The position numbers were made by a program, and so were the translations under genes. Under the pieces are notes generated by a model. It was not told the origin of the DNA and made no database searches. It was given only the letters and a program-made list of their open reading frames with translations. DNA of 64,000 bases from Citrobacter amalonaticus (GTDB lineage: Bacteria; Pseudomonadota; Gammaproteobacteria; Enterobacterales; Enterobacteriaceae), in contig JARDVN010000001.1 of the NCBI GenBank assembly GCA_028994555.1, positions 4,154,001 to 4,218,000 of the forward strand, written 5' to 3'. This document shows, piece after piece, positions 1 through 9,334 of the stretch. Each line of letters starts with the position of its first letter. Position 1 is the stretch's first letter.

Positions 1-885
1 GCCGCCACTTTTTTGGCGTCTAACCCTTCAACGGCAATGCTGGCATTAAGTTGTTGCAACGTTTTTTCATCCAGGCTGGCAAACACCGGTTGCAGCCATT
101 CCGCCATTTGCGGGTATTCCTTCAATACCGCCTCACGCACGACCGGGGCTGGTGCATAAATGGGTTGTACGCCTTTGGGATCGCTTAAGGTCTGCAGCCC
201 CAGCGCGGCGACCGGACCATCCGTACCGTAAGCCATCGCAGCGTTGACGCCGGACGTTTGCTGCGCGGCGGCTTTAATGGTAACCGCCGTGTCACCCCCC
301 CGCCAGCGACAGCAACTGATCCTGACTGAGTTTGAAATCGTAGGCTTTTTCGAAAGCGGGCAGCGCGTCAGCACGCTCGATAAATTCAGCGGAGGCGGCC
401 AGTTTGAAGGTGCCGCCCTCTTTCAGGTAACGTCCGAGATCGGCCAGTGAAGTGAGTTTATTCTGTTGTGCGACATCGCTACGCACCGCGATAGTCCAGG
501 TATTGTTAGCCGGTGCTGGCGTTAACCAGACCAGCTTATTCTGCTCTGCATCGAGTTTTTTAACTTTCTCAAAGCCCGCTTGCGCGTTTTTCCATGCCGG
601 ATCGTTTTCATCTTTGAAGAAAAACGCGCCGTTGCCGGTGTATTCAGGGTAGATATCCAGTTCACCCGAGGTAATTGCCCCACGTACGACCGGCGTGGTG
701 CCCAACTGGACCTTATTCACCGTTTTGACGTCGTGGCTTTCCAGCACCTGCAAAATGATGTTGCCAAGCAGTGCGCCTTCGGTATCAATTTTCGACCCAA
801 CCTTCACCGGCGATGCCGCCTGCAAGGGTAAGCTCACTGCCGCTAACAGCGCCAGCGAACCGGCCCAGACCTTTGAGATTGTCAT
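1..885 (-). CDS. osmF: Osmoprotectant ABC transporter substrate-binding protein (3' end outside window, frameshifted)
   Basis: OsmF (YehZ) is the periplasmic binding protein of the YehZYXW betaine/osmoprotectant importer. The start at 885 gives a signal peptide of about 23 residues ending in LQA, followed by VKVGSKIDTEG, typical of the ProX/OpuC family. The frame stops after residue 197, at a run of seven C (295..301). With six C it continues in the family sequence to the window edge, leaving about ten codons outside. An AGGAAAG ribosome site lies just before the ATG. The gene would head a minus-strand operon continuing beyond base 1. The break is probably a sequence error rather than a true null. 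Confidence 0.9.
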
Positions 886-933
886 GATGCTTTCCTCATC
901 TTTTTGTCGCCTTTTTCAGCGACTTGAGGGAAA

Positions 934-964
934 AGCATAGTCGAAAAGTGCTCTGTTAACCCAA
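934..964 (-). promoter_or_regulatory. Candidate osmF promoter, sigma-S-like -10
   Basis: On the minus strand CTATGCT (934..940) resembles the extended sigma-S -10 element, and TTGGGT (959..964) lies 18 bp upstream as a weak -35. It is about 50 bp before the osmF ATG. Known E. coli yehZYXW expression depends on RpoS, which fits. The assignment rests on motif reading alone. Confidence 0.3.
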
Positions 965-1024
965 CATTTCCGATTTTTCACTGCACTCACAAGGGGAACC
1001 CACGGGTGAGTTCCCCTGTATCAG

Positions 1025-3322
1025 TTACAGCAATTCAAACGTCCCCTGCTTCACGCGGGCAGAATCGACGCCGATAAAGACGTTGAACTTGCCGGGTTCA
1101 GCATCGAACGTCATCTGCTGATTCCAGAACTTCAGCGCATTGATATCAATCGGGAAGCTGACGGTTTGCGTTTCGCCAGGTTTAAGGTTCACTTTCTTAA
1201 AGCCTTTCAGCTCTTTGACCGGTCGGCTCATGGACGCAGTGACATCCTGCACATACATCTGGATCACCGTCTCACCTTCACGCTTGCCGGTATTGGTGAC
1301 CTGAACGCTTGCGGTCACGCTGCCGTCACGTTTCATCGTGGGTGCTGAAAGCGACACGTCAGAGACGGTAAACGTGGTGTAGCTCAGACCATAACCAAAC
1401 GGATAGAGCGGGCCGTTCGCTTCGTCAAAATAGCGAGAGGTGTATTTGTTCGGTTTGTCGGCGTTATACGGACGACCGGTGTTGAGGTGGCTGTAATAAG
1501 TCGGGATCTGCCCCACCGAGCGCGGGAAAGACATGGGCAGCTTGCCCGACGGGTTGTAGTCGCCAAACAGCACGTCGGCAATCGCGTTGCCGCCTTCTGT
1601 CCCGGCAAACCAGGTTTCCAGAATCGCATCGGCCTGTTGATCTTCTTTCACCAGCGCCAGCGGACGCCCGTTCATCAGCACCAGCACCAGCGGTTTGCCG
1701 GTCGCTTTCAGTGCCGCGATCAGGTCACGCTGGCTCTGTGGCAGCGTGATATCGGTGCGGCTTGACGCTTCATGAGCCATGCCCTGCGCCTCACCCACTA
1801 CGGCGACAACCACATCAGACTGCTTCGCCGCCGTGACGGCTTCATCAATCATCTCCTGAGGAGAACGGGGATCCACCTTCACCGCGTCTTCATACTGATT
1901 AAGGAAGGTAACGATGTCTTTATCGTTAGTGACGTTGGCCCCGTGGGCGTACACCACTTTCCCGTTTGCACCCAGCGCATTTTTAATGCCGGTGAGAACC
2001 GTCACGGACTGGTCGGCAACCCCTGCGGCGGACCAACTGCCCATCACGTCACGTTTGCTGTCAGCCAGCGGGCCTACCACCGCGATGGTGCCCGATTTTT
2101 TCAGCGGCAACGTTTCAAGGCGATTTTTCAGCAGCACCAGACTTTCACGCGCCACTTCACGCGCTTCTTTACGGTGCAGTCGGCTCTCGGCGTTGGTATC
2201 CACCGGATCGGACTCTTTCGCCCCGAGGTGGCTGTACGGATCGTTAAACAGCCCCATGTCATATTTCACGTTGAGGACATGACGCGCCGCGTCATCCAGC
2301 TCCGCCATCGTCACTTTGCCGGATTTGATCAGGCCCGGCAGATATTTGCTGTAATACTCGTCGCTCATGCTCATGTTAATGCCGGACTTCAGCGCCACAC
2401 GGACAGCATCTTCCGGATCGGAGGCCGTGCCGTGTTTAATCAGCTCTTTGATGGCACCGTGATCAGAGACGGTAATGCCTTTGAAGCCCCACTTGTCGCG
2501 CAGAATGTCTTTCAGCAGCCAGGCGTCAGAGGTCGCCGGTGTGCCGTTCAGCGAGTTCAGCGCCACCATCACCGCGCCGCTCCCCGCATCCAGACCGGCT
2601 TTGTACGGCGGCATGTAGTCGTTAAACAGGCGCTGCGGGCTCATGTCCACGGTGTTGTATTCTTTGCCCCCCTCCACGGCGCCGTAGGCGGCGAAGTGCT
2701 TAACGCTGGTCATTACTGAATAGCGATCCGCCGGGCTTTTACCCTGCATCGCTTCCACCATGGTTTTGCCCATGATGGAGGTCAGATACGTATCTTCGCC
2801 AAAGCCTTCCGAGGCGCGTCCCCAGCGCGGGTCGCGGGAGACATCGACCATCGGCGCCCAGGTCATGTTCAGCCCGTCGTCAGCGGCTTCATACGCCGAG
2901 ATGCGTCCAACCGTTTTCACTGCGTCGAGATTAAAAGAGGACGCCAGACCGAGGCTAATCGGGAAGACGGTACGCTGGCCGTGCAGCACGTCGTAGGCGA
3001 AAAAGAGAGGGATTTTCAGGCGGCTCAGTTCCATCACCTGATCCTGCATTTTGCGGATATCCTGCCGGGTGACGGTGTTAAAAATCGCCCCAACCTGGCC
3101 GTCTTTGATCATCTCGCGGATCGCCTCTTTCGGGTTATCCGGACCGACGCTGATTAAACGCAACTGACCAATCTTTTCATCGACGGTCATTTTCGTCAGC
3201 AACTGGGTGACGAACGCGTCCCGCGCTTCCGGGGTCAGCGGATGGTTACCGAACAGCTCCTCCGCCAGCGCGGGTTGCACCGCCAGACTAACTGCGACAC
3301 CTACAGAACATAGCCATTTCAT
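1025..3322 (-). CDS. bglX: Periplasmic beta-glucosidase, glycoside hydrolase family 3
   Basis: The 765-residue protein is full length for BglX. A signal peptide (residues 1-20, ending ALA) sends it to the periplasm, where it removes beta-linked glucose from the non-reducing ends of oligosaccharides. The GH3 N-terminal barrel carries the catalytic nucleophile Asp287 in GITVSDHGA. The KHFAAYG motif near residue 208 binds substrate. A C-terminal fibronectin-III-like domain starts around residue 660. It is transcribed divergently from dld across 216 bp. A six-C run at 2667..2672 is correct here, a useful contrast with the broken genes nearby. Confidence 0.97.
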   Translation of the reverse strand: MKWLCSVGVAVSLAVQPALAEELFGNHPLTPEARDAFVTQLLTKMTVDEKIGQLRLISVGPDNPKEAIREMIKDGQVGAIFNTVTRQDIRKMQDQVMELSRLKIPLFFAYDVLHGQRTVFPISLGLASSFNLDAVKTVGRISAYEAADDGLNMTWAPMVDVSRDPRWGRASEGFGEDTYLTSIMGKTMVEAMQGKSPADRYSVMTSVKHFAAYGAVEGGKEYNTVDMSPQRLFNDYMPPYKAGLDAGSGAVMVALNSLNGTPATSDAWLLKDILRDKWGFKGITVSDHGAIKELIKHGTASDPEDAVRVALKSGINMSMSDEYYSKYLPGLIKSGKVTMAELDDAARHVLNVKYDMGLFNDPYSHLGAKESDPVDTNAESRLHRKEAREVARESLVLLKNRLETLPLKKSGTIAVVGPLADSKRDVMGSWSAAGVADQSVTVLTGIKNALGANGKVVYAHGANVTNDKDIVTFLNQYEDAVKVDPRSPQEMIDEAVTAAKQSDVVVAVVGEAQGMAHEASSRTDITLPQSQRDLIAALKATGKPLVLVLMNGRPLALVKEDQQADAILETWFAGTEGGNAIADVLFGDYNPSGKLPMSFPRSVGQIPTYYSHLNTGRPYNADKPNKYTSRYFDEANGPLYPFGYGLSYTTFTVSDVSLSAPTMKRDGSVTASVQVTNTGKREGETVIQMYVQDVTASMSRPVKELKGFKKVNLKPGETQTVSFPIDINALKFWNQQMTFDAEPGKFNVFIGVDSARVKQGTFELL

Positions 3323-3538
3323 GTTGATTCTCTCTTTCTCTAAAGCCCGACGTGGCAGCGAAAATATAGCAAAAACCGCATTTTGCCGTAAGCCTAAACG
3401 GCAGCGGCGAAGAAAGCTAAGGTTATTCTCTTAATTTTCAACGCCGCCAATTCAAAGACAGCGTGAATGAGAAAGCGTATTGTCATACAAAGCGCTATGC
3501 TTGAACCTGATATTTTGTCCCACCACAAGGAGTGGAGA

Positions 3539-5271
3539 ATGTCTTCCATTACAACAACTGATAATAAAACCTTCCTGAATGAGCTCGCCCGCCTGGTGGG
3601 ACATTCACACCTGCTGACTGAACCGGCTAAAACCGCCCGCTATCGCAAAGGTTTCCGTTCTGGTCAGGGCGATGCCCTGGCTGTGGTTTTCCCCGGCTCG
3701 CTACTGGAACTCTGGCGCGTACTGAACGCCTGCGTTAACGCCGATAAAATTATTCTGATGCAGGCCGCCAATACCGGGCTGACCGAAGGCTCCACGCCTA
3801 ACGGCAATGATTACGACCGCGAGATTGTGATTATCAGCACCCTGCGCCTCGACAAGCTGCATGTGTTGGGCAAAGGCGAGCAGGTGCTGGCGTATCCCGG
3901 CACAACCTTATATTCGCTGGAAAAAGCGCTGAAACCGCTGGGACGCGAACCGCATTCAGTGATTGGTTCGTCGTGCATCGGCGCGTCGGTCATTGGGGGG
4001 GATCTGTAATAACTCCGGCGGTTCGCTGGTGCAAAGAGGCCCGGCGTACACTGAAATGTCCCTGTTTGCCCGTATTGATGAAAATGGCAAGCTGCAACTG
4101 GTTAATCATCTGGGGATCGACCTGGGACAAACGCCAGAGCAGATCCTCAGTCAATTGGACGATGAGCGGATTAAAGAAGAAAACGTGCGCCACGACGGGC
4201 GACACGCGCATGACCACGACTACATCACTCGCGTCAGAGATATCGACGCCGATACGCCCGCACGCTATAACGCCGATCCAGATCGTCTGTTCGAATCCTC
4301 GGGCTGTGCCGGGAAGCTGGCTGTCTTTGCTGTGCGCCTCGACACCTTTGAAGCGGAAAAAAACCAGCAGGTCTTTTACATCGGCACCAACCAACCCGAG
4401 GTGCTGACGGAGATCCGCCGCCATATTCTGGCGAAGTTCGATAATCTGCCAGTGGCGGGTGAATACATGCACCGCGACATCTATGACATTGCCGAGCAGT
4501 ACGGTAAAGATACGTTTCTGATGATTGATAAGCTTGGCACCGACAAAATGCCGTTCTTCTTTACCCTGAAGGGCCGCACCGATGCGCTGCTGGAAAAGGT
4601 GAAAATCTTTCGTCCGCACTTTACCGATCGCGCGATGCAGAAGTTTGGGCATCTGTTCCCAAGCCACCTTCCAGCGCGCATGAAAAGCTGGCGCGATAAA
4701 TATGAACATCATCTGCTGCTGAAAATGGCAGGCGATGGCGTCGCTGAAGCGCAAAACTGGCTCGGTGAATTTTTCAAAACCGCAGAAGGCGACTTTTTTT
4801 GCCTGTACGCCGGAAGAAGGGAGCAAAGCGTTTCTGCACCGCTTTGCAGCGGCGGGTGCCGCTATTCGCTATCAGGCGGTACATGCTGACGAGGTGGAGG
4901 ATATTCTGGCGCTGGACATCGCCCTGCGCCGCAATGACACCGAATGGTATGAACATCTGCCAGCAGAAATCGACAGCCAGTTGGTGCATAAACTCTATTA
5001 CGGGCATTTCATGTGCTACGTCTTCCATCAGGATTACATCGTGAAGAAAGGTGTGGATGCTCATGCGCTGAAAGAAAAAATGCTGGAACTGCTGCAACAG
5101 CGCGGTGCGCAATATCCGGCGGAGCATAACGTCGGACATCTGTACGAAGCCCCGGAAACTCTGACCCGTTTTTATCGCGAAAATGACCCCACCAACAGTA
5201 TGAATCCCGGAATTGGCAAGACCAGTAAGCAAAAATTCTGGAAAGCGCCATCCTCCGAACACGTTCAGTAA
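3539..5271 (+). CDS. dld: Quinone-dependent D-lactate dehydrogenase (two frameshifts)
   Basis: Dld is a membrane-associated flavoenzyme that oxidises D-lactate to pyruvate and passes electrons to the quinone pool. The start at 3539 follows AAGGAGTGGAGA, a strong ribosome site. The FAD-binding fold is visible in the N-terminal third (SSCIGASVIGG). The frame breaks at seven G (3995..4001) and again at seven T (4794..4800). Six in each run gives one continuous protein of 576 residues against about 571 in E. coli. The C-terminal tail after NPGIGKTSK differs from E. coli. A hairpin terminator follows at 5331. Confidence 0.95.
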
Positions 5272-5330
5272 ATCTGCCAGATGGCGCAGGCTGGATCTGC
5301 GCGAAATATCGTGCAAAAGTAATGACATGT

Positions 5331-5356
5331 GCCGGGGCTCTCGCTCCGGCTTTTTT
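5331..5356 (+). terminator. Terminator after dld
   Basis: A GC-rich hairpin with GCCGG and CCGGC ends (5331..5350) is followed by six T. It lies between dld and the acetyltransferase gene, only 18 bp before that gene's start. Confidence 0.65.
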
Positions 5357-5374
5357 ATGCCAAAGGTGAGAATC

Positions 5375-5929
5375 ATGTCTGCTGCCGATACGCTTTCTGA
5401 AAACGATATTGTGGTGCGCGACGCACTGCCCGATGACGTAGAGGCGATCTCCTCGCTGTATGCATGGCACGTTTTGAATGGCCGTGCCTCTTTTGAAGAA
5501 ATCCCGCCAACGGTGGCCGAGATGCGCCAGCGGATGCATAAGGTTGAACAATACGGTTTACCCTGGCTGGTGGCGCTCTATCGCGGCGTGATCGTTGGCT
5601 ATTGTTATGCGACGCAGTACCGCCCCCGCCCGGCCTACCGTTATACGCTCGAAGAGTCGATTTACGTCGATGCCAGCATGACCGGGCGCGGTGTCGGCAG
5701 CCTGCTGATGCACACGCTCATCACCCGCTGTGAAGAAGGCCCGTGGCGGCAGATGGTGGCGGTGATCGGCGACGGGCATAACAATCCCGGGTCGCTGCGA
5801 CTGCATAAAAAGCACGGTTTCGAGATTGCCGGGCAGTTGCGTAGCGTCGGCTATAAGAAGGGAGACTGGCGGGATACGTTGATAATGCAGCGCCCACTCA
5901 ACGAAGGTGACTGGACGCTGCCGGAGTAA
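5375..5929 (+). CDS. GNAT family N-acetyltransferase, phosphinothricin/methionine sulfoximine type
   Basis: This 184-residue protein has the GNAT fold: an N-terminal VRDALPDDVEAISSLY strand-helix, the Pat/Bar hallmark GRASFEEIPPT (near residue 37), and an acetyl-CoA loop GRGVGSLL near residue 107. It most resembles the Pat/YncA group, which acetylates the amino group of phosphinothricin, methionine sulfoximine and similar amino acids; the true substrate cannot be read from the sequence. The ATG at 5375 has AGGTGAG in front of it. A longer in-frame extension back to 5213 would overlap dld and the terminator, so I reject it. K-12 has no gene between dld and pbpG. Confidence 0.85.
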   Translation: MSAADTLSENDIVVRDALPDDVEAISSLYAWHVLNGRASFEEIPPTVAEMRQRMHKVEQYGLPWLVALYRGVIVGYCYATQYRPRPAYRYTLEESIYVDASMTGRGVGSLLMHTLITRCEEGPWRQMVAVIGDGHNNPGSLRLHKKHGFEIAGQLRSVGYKKGDWRDTLIMQRPLNEGDWTLPE

Positions 5930-5943
5930 AGTTTTGTTATCCA

Positions 5944-6023
5944 TGCCGGAGACGGTATAACTGCCTCATCCGGCCTACGGCTGAGATGTCTTCGTAGGCC
6001 TGATAAGCGAAGCGTCATCAGGC
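5944..6023. repeat. REP/BIME-type intergenic repeat
   Basis: The gap between the convergent acetyltransferase and pbpG genes holds a repetitive extragenic palindrome. The core has arms GCCTGAT and ATCAGGC (5998..6023), preceded by a second unit with ATCCGGCCTACGG. Such elements are typical of E. coli, Salmonella and Citrobacter. Confidence 0.8.
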
Positions 6024-6065
6024 TATTTTCAACGACGACTTCGCCTTCTTCGGCCTGGTGCAGCA

Positions 6066-7013
6066 TCAGTCGTTTTGCGCGGTCTGCTCACCCGCGCTGC
6101 TTCCCGAAGCGGCCATCTGCGCCGCTTTCTGCTTTTTATAGCTCAACGCCGCCGCCGGAACCGGCATCACTTTTCCGGTTTCAATCCAGGTACGTAAACG
6201 ACTGGCATCGGCAAAATGGGTGTACTTACCGAAGGCATCCATCACTACCAGCGCCACCGGTTTGTTATTGATAACCGTGCGCATCACAAGGCAATGCCCC
6301 GCCGCATTGGTAAAGCCGGTTTTGGTGAGCTGAATATTCCAGTTATCGCGATACACCAGATGGTTGGTATTGCGAAACGGCAGCGTATACGCCGGGTTGG
6401 CGAAGGTCGCCATATCTTCCCGCGTGGTGCTCAGTTGCCCGATCAACGGATACTGCTTGCTGGCAATCAACAATTTGGTGAGATCGTGCGCGGTTGAGAC
6501 GTTGTGAATCGACAAACCGGTCGGCTCGACAAAACGCGTGCGGGTCATGCCCAGCGCTTTTGCCTTCGCATTCATCGCTTTAATAAATGCGTTATAGCCG
6601 CCAGGATAGTGGTGCGCCAGGCTCGCTGCCGCCCGGTTTTCCGAGGACATCAGCGCCAGCAGTAACATATTTTTACGGCTGATTTCACTGTTCAGTCGCA
6701 CGCGAGAGTAGATCCCTTTCATCTCCGGCGTCTGGCTGATATCCACTTTCAGTTTTTCATCCAGCGGCAGTCGCGCATCAAGCACCACCATCGCCGTCAT
6801 TAATTTGGTTATTGACGCAATCGGACGTACCAGATCCGGATGATTGGCATAGATCACCTTATTGGTGTTCAGATCCACGATCATCGCACTACCGGAGGCG
6901 ATCTCCGGTTGAGACGCCGTGGCAGTCGCTGCCGTTTTTGCCAGCGCTTGCGGCGCAAAAGGCACAGCCAGCATCAGCGCCAGGCTCAGTATGGAAACTC
7001 GGAATTTCAGCAT
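6066..7013 (-). CDS. pbpG: D-alanyl-D-alanine endopeptidase (penicillin-binding protein 7)
   Basis: PbpG is a periplasmic low-molecular-mass PBP that cuts D-Ala-mDAP cross-links in peptidoglycan. The 315-residue protein has a cleavable signal peptide (about residues 1-25, ending ALA). All three serine-peptidase motifs of the family are present: Ser67-Ile-Thr-Lys70, SEN in LMSSENRAA, and KTG in [11 protein letters not shown]. The C-terminal tail is rich in Ala, Gln and Ser and slightly longer than in E. coli. It stands alone, convergent with the acetyltransferase gene. Confidence 0.96.
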   Translation of the reverse strand: MLKFRVSILSLALMLAVPFAPQALAKTAATATASQPEIASGSAMIVDLNTNKVIYANHPDLVRPIASITKLMTAMVVLDARLPLDEKLKVDISQTPEMKGIYSRVRLNSEISRKNMLLLALMSSENRAAASLAHHYPGGYNAFIKAMNAKAKALGMTRTRFVEPTGLSIHNVSTAHDLTKLLIASKQYPLIGQLSTTREDMATFANPAYTLPFRNTNHLVYRDNWNIQLTKTGFTNAAGHCLVMRTVINNKPVALVVMDAFGKYTHFADASRLRTWIETGKVMPVPAAALSYKKQKAAQMAASGSSAGEQTAQND

Positions 7014-7178
7014 GATGAGATTTCAAAAAATGATTCACGCGTGTTGACACGCACCGCCGGAGTCAGGGTGGCTCAGGCTAGCAGACAAATCATAGCGAGC
7101 TAAGAACATTGCCGCCAGAAGAGATTCGTCAGGAAATGCTGCATTGCTGACTTTTATACCAGCAACGCAGCACGAGAG

Positions 7179-7766
7179 TCAGAACAAACGGTATCCATAG
7201 CCCCACAGGATAACGGTCAGCGCGAGCAGCACTTCGAGTACCAGTACACCGATAGCCAGCGTTGAACTGGAGAAACTCAACCCCTCTTCCTTATTGATAT
7301 TGAGGAATGTCGGAATGCCCAGATAAAGCAGATAGCCGGTATAGAACAACGCTACCGTCCCGACGAATGCGCAAAGCCACACCAGCGGATACAGCGCCAC
7401 CAGACCGCTGAGAAACAGCGGCGTCGCCACATAACCGGCAAACACCATACAATGCGTCAGGGACGGACGCTGCGGATACCCTCGCGCCATCCACCAGATC
7501 ACACGCCCCATGACCGCCACGCCCGCCAGCATCACGGCATAGAACAGGACAGCCAGTGCCAGTCCGGTAAACAGAGAAAGCTTCAGGACCGTGCCGTCGC
7601 CAAAATTCCAGCCGATTTGCGTCGTACCAATAAAGGCGCAAATGACCGGGATCGCCGCCATTAACAGAACATGGTGGGTATAGTGATGCGAAACCGTTTC
7701 GTTCTCGCTGTTGATCACCTGCATTTCACGATTGGGATGGGAAAACAGCCCCCAGACATGGTTCAT
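7179..7766 (-). CDS. yohC: Inner-membrane Yip1-family protein
   Basis: The 195-residue protein matches E. coli YohC over its whole length. It has a short cytoplasmic N-terminus (MNHVWGLFSHPNREM) and five predicted hydrophobic segments, the Yip1 domain layout. Its function is unknown. It is divergent from yohD across 164 bp. Confidence 0.93.
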   Translation of the reverse strand: MNHVWGLFSHPNREMQVINSENETVSHHYTHHVLLMAAIPVICAFIGTTQIGWNFGDGTVLKLSLFTGLALAVLFYAVMLAGVAVMGRVIWWMARGYPQRPSLTHCMVFAGYVATPLFLSGLVALYPLVWLCAFVGTVALFYTGYLLYLGIPTFLNINKEEGLSFSSSTLAIGVLVLEVLLALTVILWGYGYRLF

Positions 7767-7930
7767 ACCGCCCCCCTTGTTGTCAGCCGTGAACCTAACA
7801 CCTCAAGTATAATTCAGCTTTTCGATTATTTATTGAACAGACGAAGAAATGCCGCCGCGCATGAGGGCCCTTTTTGGGCAACCGGTATTCTGAGGGTGTA
7901 TGCTTACAGACGTGGAGGTCATACAGACGT

Positions 7931-8500
7931 ATGGATATAAACAGTTTTATTGCACAATACGGTTATGCCGCGCTGGTGATCGGGAGTCTGGCTGAAGGTG
8001 AAACCATTACTCTGCTGGGCGGCGTGGCGGCACATCAGGGTTTACTCAAATTCCCGCTTGTGGTTATTTCCGTGGCCTTAGGCGGCATGATCGGCGACCA
8101 GTTGCTCTATCTGCTGGGACGCCGCTTCGGTGGCAGGATCCTGCGCCGCTTCGGGCGACACCGTGACAAAATTCGTCATGCGCAGAAGATGATCCAGCGC
8201 CGCCCGTACCTGTTCGTGATTGGCACCCGGTTTATGTATGGGTTTCGTGTGATCGGCCCGCTGCTGATTGGCGCCAGCCATCTACCGCCAAAAATTTTTT
8301 TACCGCTGAATATCCTCGGCGCGCTGGTCTGGGCGCTGATCTTCACCACCCTGGGCTATATGGGTGGCGAAGTGATCGCGCCATGGTTGCACAACCTCGA
8401 CCAGCACCTGAAACACTGGATTTGGCTGGTTCTGGCGGTGGTGCTGGTGATCGGCGTCCGCTGGTGGCTGAAACGCCGCAGCCGTAAACAGGTGGGGTAA
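7931..8500 (+). CDS. yohD: DedA family membrane protein
   Basis: This 189-residue protein belongs to the DedA/SNARE-associated family, whose members act in lipid handling, envelope integrity and proton-motive-force homeostasis. The family signature covers GYAALVIGSLAEGE near the N-terminus, GGMIGDQLLYLLGRRFGG in the middle and RFMYGFRVIGP further on. I chose the ATG at 7931 (MDINSFIAQYG), which follows GGAGG at 7914..7918 and matches the E. coli start. A seven-T run at 8295..8301 is in frame and correct. The gene converges on yohF with 5 bp between stops. Confidence 0.94.
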   Translation: MDINSFIAQYGYAALVIGSLAEGETITLLGGVAAHQGLLKFPLVVISVALGGMIGDQLLYLLGRRFGGRILRRFGRHRDKIRHAQKMIQRRPYLFVIGTRFMYGFRVIGPLLIGASHLPPKIFLPLNILGALVWALIFTTLGYMGGEVIAPWLHNLDQHLKHWIWLVLAVVLVIGVRWWLKRRSRKQVG

Positions 8501-8505
8501 GCGGG

Positions 8506-9267
8506 TTATTCCGGCCTGAACTGGGGATTGGCCAGCATAAATCCCCCATCCATAATAAACGATTGCCCGGTGGTATAACCCGCCTCTTCCGAGCACAGCC
8601 AGGCGACCAGACTGGCGATTTCCCGCGTCGCCCCAGGTCTTCCCAGCGGGATTGACGGCTCGGTTCCCGGCTTAACGTCACTGTCATCCATATCATTCAT
8701 CGGCGTGGCAATCGCCCCAGGCGCTACGGCGTTAACCAGAATGTTGTGGCGTACCAGCTCAAGCGCCATGGCTTTGGTGAGTCCGCCGAGAGCATGTTTC
8801 GCCGCCGTGTAGGCGCTGGCCTCGGGTAACGGCGTATGTTCGTGCACCGAGGTAATATTGATGATGCGCCCACCCTGCCCCTGCTTCACCATCTGGCGGG
8901 CCGCCAGCTGTGAGCAGAGAAACGCCCCATCGACATCGACCGTAAATATCTGCCGCCAGTCGTCAAAAGAGGTCTCAAGGAATGCAGATTTGTTCATTGT
9001 TCCCGCGTTATTGACCAGCACGTCGAGCCGCCCAAAGCGTGCGATCAGGTGTTCCAGCGCCTGCGCGCCTTGCGGCAGCTGGCTCAGGTCCAGTTGAAGG
9101 GTTTCTGCCCGGACGCCATGACTTTCCACCTCGCGGGCGGTATCACGCGCGCCCTGCTCGTCGGAATGCCAGGTGATGCCGATATCAAACCCCGCTTTCG
9201 CTAACTGAAGGGCGCACGCCTTGCCAATACCTGAATCGGAAGCCGTCACGATTGCCGCTTTTGCCAT
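8506..9267 (-). CDS. yohF: Short-chain dehydrogenase/reductase
   Basis: The 253-residue protein is a classical SDR. It has an NAD(P) site TASDSGIG (residues 8-15), NNAG near residue 84, the catalytic Ser in INITSVHEH and YTAAK as the Tyr/Lys pair. The substrate is unknown; E. coli YohF is annotated only as a putative acetoin-like dehydrogenase. The ATG at 9267 has a GGAGG ribosome site five bases ahead. A TTG six codons upstream lies inside that site and is unlikely to be used. Confidence 0.93.
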   Translation of the reverse strand: MAKAAIVTASDSGIGKACALQLAKAGFDIGITWHSDEQGARDTAREVESHGVRAETLQLDLSQLPQGAQALEHLIARFGRLDVLVNNAGTMNKSAFLETSFDDWRQIFTVDVDGAFLCSQLAARQMVKQGQGGRIINITSVHEHTPLPEASAYTAAKHALGGLTKAMALELVRHNILVNAVAPGAIATPMNDMDDSDVKPGTEPSIPLGRPGATREIASLVAWLCSEEAGYTTGQSFIMDGGFMLANPQFRPE

Positions 9268-9334
9268 ATCATCCTCCGGTTGCAACAGAACTGAGCCTTA
9301 AGTATAGAAACTCTCCTCGAAGCAACCGAAATAA

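Noticed and set aside
1772..2719. A 315-codon open frame on the plus strand opposite bglX
   Set aside because: Antisense shadow of a conserved GC-rich gene; no ribosome site, low-complexity His/Arg-rich translation and no family resemblance.
4794..4800. Programmed frameshifting or transcriptional slippage at runs such as T7 in dld, A7 in the TonB receptor and T7 in yejB
   Set aside because: Slippage usually needs longer A/T runs, and the same +1 occurs at G and C runs where it is not known. Relatives have no shift in these genes.
3990..4826. A 278-codon open frame antisense to dld
   Set aside because: Overlaps conserved dld coding sequence on the other strand; translation resembles no known protein.
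5944..6023. CRISPR-like repeat or mobile-element end
   Set aside because: It is a REP palindrome of the common enterobacterial type; no regular spacers and no transposase nearby.
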